A DNA stretch of 64,000 bases from Bradyrhizobium sp. AT1 (GTDB lineage: Bacteria; Pseudomonadota; Alphaproteobacteria; Rhizobiales; Xanthobacteraceae), in the NCBI RefSeq assembly GCF_001590795.1, contig NZ_JXDL01000001.1, positions 5,317,654 through 5,381,653 on the forward strand, written 5' to 3'. A program made the position numbers and the translations under genes. Below the pieces are notes generated by a model. The model had not been told where the DNA came from and searched no databases. It saw only the letters and a list, made by a program, of their open reading frames with translations. The first letter of the stretch is position 1. Each line of letters opens with the position of its first letter. Of this stretch, positions 61,412 through 64,000 are shown one piece after another.

Positions 61412-63247
61412 ATGCGCAATCTGCTCAGACTCTGCCCGCTTCTCCTCGCTGCAGCGCTGCTGTTCGGCATGGAGCCCGCGTTCGCGGGCAACCGCGTCGC
61501 GCTGGTGCTTGCCAACTCGGCCTATCGGCACGCGCCGTCGCTCACCAACCCCGTCAACGACGGTGCGGTGATGGCCAAGACGCTGAAAGAGGCCGGTTTC
61601 GACATCGTCGATTACCGACACGATTTGTCGGCTCAGGACACGCGGCGCGTGCTGCGCGAATTCGCCGACGCGACCCGCAGTGCCGACATCGCCGTGGTCT
61701 ACTATGCCGGTCACGGCATCGAGGTCGAGGGCTCGAATTACCTGATCCCTGTCGACGCCAAGCTCGAGCGCGATACCGACGTTTATGACGAGGCGCTGTC
61801 CCTCGACCGCGTCCTGGTCGCGGTCGAGCCGGCCAAGCAGCTTCGTCTGGTGATCCTGGATGCCTGCCGTGACAATCCGTTCGGCAAGACCATGAAGCGC
61901 ACGGTGGCCTCGCGCGGCATTGGCCGTGGCCTGGCCCAGGTCGAGCCGACCAGCCCCAACACGCTGATCGCCTATTCGGCGAAGGCCGGCTTCACGGCGC
62001 AGGACGGCGACGGCGCCAACAGTCCCTTTACGGTCGCGCTGTCGAAATATCTGACGACGCCGGGCCTCGATGTCCGCCGCGCCTTCGGTTTCGTGCGCGA
62101 CGAGGTGCTCAAATCGACCGGCAACAAGCAGGAGCCGTTCGTTTACGGCTCGCTCGGTGGTGAGGACGTGCCACTGGTTCCAGTCAAGGTGGCGGCTGCT
62201 GCGCCCACCGCGCCCACCGCGCCCGCGGTGAATCCGCAGGCCGACATGCGCCGCGACTACGAGCTCGCGCTCCAGGTCGGCAACAAGCCGGCGTGGGAAG
62301 CTTTCCTCGCCCAGCACCCTGACGGCTTCTACGCCAATCTCGCCAAGCTGCAGATCGACAAGTTGAAGGCCGAGCAGGCTCACGCGGCGGCAATCGAAAA
62401 GGCGAAGCAGGCCGAGGCCGAGCGTGACCGTCTCGCCGCGCTCGGCGCGCAGAAGGATGCGCAGGCCAAAGCCGCGGCCGATGCGAAAGCGGCCGAGCAG
62501 GCGCAGCTCGCTGCGCAGAAGACGAAGGAGCAGGCGCAGCAGCAGGCGGCTGCGGCCGAGCAGCAGCGCGTCAATCTCGCCGCTGCGGCCCCGAGCGCGG
62601 CGCCGGCCAGCACAGCGAGCCCCGCCGGCACCAACGTTGCGTCGCTGACGCCGGCGACCGCGCCGGCCGATCTCAGCCGCTCCGTGCAGACCGAGCTTGG
62701 CCGGGTCGGCTGCTTCTCGGGCGCAGCCGACGGCAACTGGAATACGTCCTCGCAGCGCTCGCTGTCGCAGTTCAACCGCTATGCGGGCACCAAGCTCGAC
62801 GTGAAGATGGCGAGCTCCGACGCGCTGGATGCGGTCAAGGCGAAGCCGGCAAGGGTCTGTCCGCTGGTTTGCGAGCATGGCTTCAAGGCCGACGGCGACA
62901 AATGCACCAAAATCGTCTGCCGCGAGGGCTATGCGGTCAACGACGACAATGAGTGCGAGAAGCAGCGCGCCGCCAAGCCGGCCAAGCCCGCGACGGCCAA
63001 GCGCGACGACGGCGATGAGCGTCCGGCACGGCAGCGTCGTCAGGCCGGCGGTGCCGCCGCTGGAGCGGCAGGTGGTTATGGTGCAGCGGCCGGCATTGCC
63101 GCTGCGGCCGGCGCCAGCCGTGCTGCGGGCGGCGGACAGATGTTCTGCAACAGCACCGGTTGCCGTCCCGTCAATCGCGGCTGCCATCTCGAATATCGCG
63201 GCGGTGGCGGCCCCGGCAACGACGCCAATGCCGAGGTTTGTCGCTGA
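61412..63247 (+). CDS. secreted caspase-like (metacaspase/peptidase C14) multidomain protein
   Basis: A 611-residue exported protein. A signal peptide (1-25, LLLAAALLFGMEPAFA) leads into a caspase-fold domain (27-250) with the catalytic His101 in YYAGHGIEVEG and Cys152 in ILDACRDNPF; both are intact. A long Lys/Ala/Gln-rich stretch (~310-410) looks like a coiled coil, followed by a peptidoglycan-binding-like part (TELGRVGCFSGAADGNWN, ~428). A Cys-rich end has CPLVCEHGFKADGDKC, TKIVCREGYAVNDDNEC and a Gly/Ala-rich linker before GCRPVNRGC. Family relatives in alphaproteobacteria carry similar domains. A substrate is unknown. The gene has no partner on its strand. Confidence 0.85.
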   Translation: MRNLLRLCPLLLAAALLFGMEPAFAGNRVALVLANSAYRHAPSLTNPVNDGAVMAKTLKEAGFDIVDYRHDLSAQDTRRVLREFADATRSADIAVVYYAGHGIEVEGSNYLIPVDAKLERDTDVYDEALSLDRVLVAVEPAKQLRLVILDACRDNPFGKTMKRTVASRGIGRGLAQVEPTSPNTLIAYSAKAGFTAQDGDGANSPFTVALSKYLTTPGLDVRRAFGFVRDEVLKSTGNKQEPFVYGSLGGEDVPLVPVKVAAAAPTAPTAPAVNPQADMRRDYELALQVGNKPAWEAFLAQHPDGFYANLAKLQIDKLKAEQAHAAAIEKAKQAEAERDRLAALGAQKDAQAKAAADAKAAEQAQLAAQKTKEQAQQQAAAAEQQRVNLAAAAPSAAPASTASPAGTNVASLTPATAPADLSRSVQTELGRVGCFSGAADGNWNTSSQRSLSQFNRYAGTKLDVKMASSDALDAVKAKPARVCPLVCEHGFKADGDKCTKIVCREGYAVNDDNECEKQRAAKPAKPATAKRDDGDERPARQRRQAGGAAAGAAGGYGAAAGIAAAAGASRAAGGGQMFCNSTGCRPVNRGCHLEYRGGGGPGNDANAEVCR

Positions 63248-63279
63248 CGATCGAACTCGTCCGGCGAACGCCGGACGAG

Positions 63280-63969
63280 TCAATTCGAAATCGCGCTCGC
63301 TGCGATGTTGACGGTCAAAGCCAGCAAAGCCGTGTTGTAGATGAACGACACGATCCCATGCGCCGTCGCGGTGCGGCGGATCGTCTTGTCGGTGATGCCG
63401 ACGTCGGAGACCTGCGCGGTCATGCCGATCACGAACGAGAAATAGACGAAGTCCCAATAGTCGGCGTGGTCTTCCTTGTCGCCGCTCGGGAATTGCAGGC
63501 CGCCCGGCTTGGCGCCGCGGTAGTAATCATGGGCGTAATGCAGAGCGAATGTCGTGTGGACCGCGGCCCATGACAGCGCGATCGTGGTGATCGCGATCGT
63601 GAGCTCCCACACGCCGCGATGCGGCGTGCCCAGCTCGGAAACGATCGCGGCGATGCTGGCGAATGCCCCTGTGGCCGTCACCAGCAGGATCAGGAAGCGG
63701 CCGTCGTCCTGCATCGCAGCGGCGCGGCGGATGTGCTGGTGGTCGTTGCACAGCATCATCGCATAGACCAGCACGAGATAGACCGCGATCAGCGCATCCC
63801 AGCCGAACAGCAGACGCGTCACCAGCCTGAACGAGCCCGGCAGCAGCAGGCTGACCAGGATGCCGGTCGCGGGCGCGATGAAAGTCCGCGGCCGCGCATA
63901 GATCAGCCGCACCGGCCGCGACATTTTGCGGAAGCGAGCGAGGGCGGGGTCTTCTTTGCCATTGGTCAT
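63280..63969 (-). CDS. DUF1345-family membrane protein
   Basis: A 229-residue inner-membrane protein with about five hydrophobic segments. The conserved ALHYAHDYY and YWDFVYFSFVIGMTAQVSDVGITD motifs identify DUF1345. The function is unknown; the family is common in proteobacteria. The ATG at 63969 is close to the right edge, and its promoter is in the last few bases of the window. Convergent with the caspase-like gene. Confidence 0.85.
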   Translation of the reverse strand: MTNGKEDPALARFRKMSRPVRLIYARPRTFIAPATGILVSLLLPGSFRLVTRLLFGWDALIAVYLVLVYAMMLCNDHQHIRRAAAMQDDGRFLILLVTATGAFASIAAIVSELGTPHRGVWELTIAITTIALSWAAVHTTFALHYAHDYYRGAKPGGLQFPSGDKEDHADYWDFVYFSFVIGMTAQVSDVGITDKTIRRTATAHGIVSFIYNTALLALTVNIAASAISN

Positions 63970-64000
63970 GACGGTGATGGCTCTCTCCCTGTTGCAGCGA

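Overview
The window reads as chromosomal DNA of a Bradyrhizobium-type alphaproteobacterium. This is an inference from the very high G+C content, a RegS/RegR redox two-component pair, a large GlnD, PHA metabolism, a chromosomal protocatechuate (pca) branch, many solute-binding proteins and, above all, several families of imperfect-palindrome repeats in the gaps between genes. I see no rRNA, tRNA, CRISPR array, transposase, integrase or phage gene. Long open frames on the strand opposite real genes are common at this base composition and were ignored. The first gene is cut by the left edge.

Layout. 1-2.9 kb: a c-di-GMP protein (PAS-GGDEF-EAL) and a membrane HWE-type histidine kinase. 3-6.9 kb: an SDR oxidoreductase, a cytochrome P450 and a luciferase-like monooxygenase, possibly a small oxidative catabolic set. 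7.5-11.5 kb: a PHB-depolymerase-like esterase, an HxlR regulator facing a small enzyme-like gene, a metallo-beta-lactamase-fold hydrolase and a secreted VWA protein. 11.7-15.2 kb: two convergent GH13 enzymes (alpha-glucosidase and trehalose-synthase-like). 15.4-18.1 kb: MmcB-like protein and regSR. 18.2-22.4 kb: an ABC-2 exporter, intracellular PHA depolymerase and a YgjP-type metallopeptidase. 22.6-29.7 kb: an unrecognised protein, a PBP1a-type peptidoglycan synthase, a DUF1330 protein, two tandem paralogous branched-chain amino-acid-type binding proteins and a DUF1304 protein. 29.7-36.1 kb: ogt, glnD and an Ssu/Tau-type ABC importer. 36.1-42.6 kb: OsmC, a membrane protein, a soluble triple-PAS chemoreceptor and mutS. 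42.8-46.4 kb: pcaF, an intradiol dioxygenase and pcaHG. 46.6-52.8 kb: a second chemoreceptor, a phosphotransferase and a MarR-EmrAB efflux operon. 53-55.7 kb: zur, an EamA transporter and ispG. 55.9-60.7 kb: a TauD-like dioxygenase translationally coupled to a cell-wall amidase, a CPA1 Na+/H+ antiporter, a class A beta-lactamase and an NTF2-like protein. 60.8-64 kb: a GFA-family protein, a secreted caspase-like protein and a DUF1345 membrane protein.

How the genes work together. Most units are short housekeeping or accessory operons. The clearest functional groups are redox sensing (regSR), ring cleavage of protocatechuate into the beta-ketoadipate pathway (pcaF, pcaHG), drug efflux with a well-placed MarR palindrome, sulfonate-type uptake, trehalose/alpha-glucan metabolism and PHA turnover. 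The least explained signals are the repeat elements: a pair of ~130-bp direct copies flanks the trehalose-synthase-like gene, and one ~86-bp element type sits between cistrons of two unrelated ABC operons. A foldable gap sequence lies before the metallopeptidase gene, and the caspase-like secreted protein is also unexplained.
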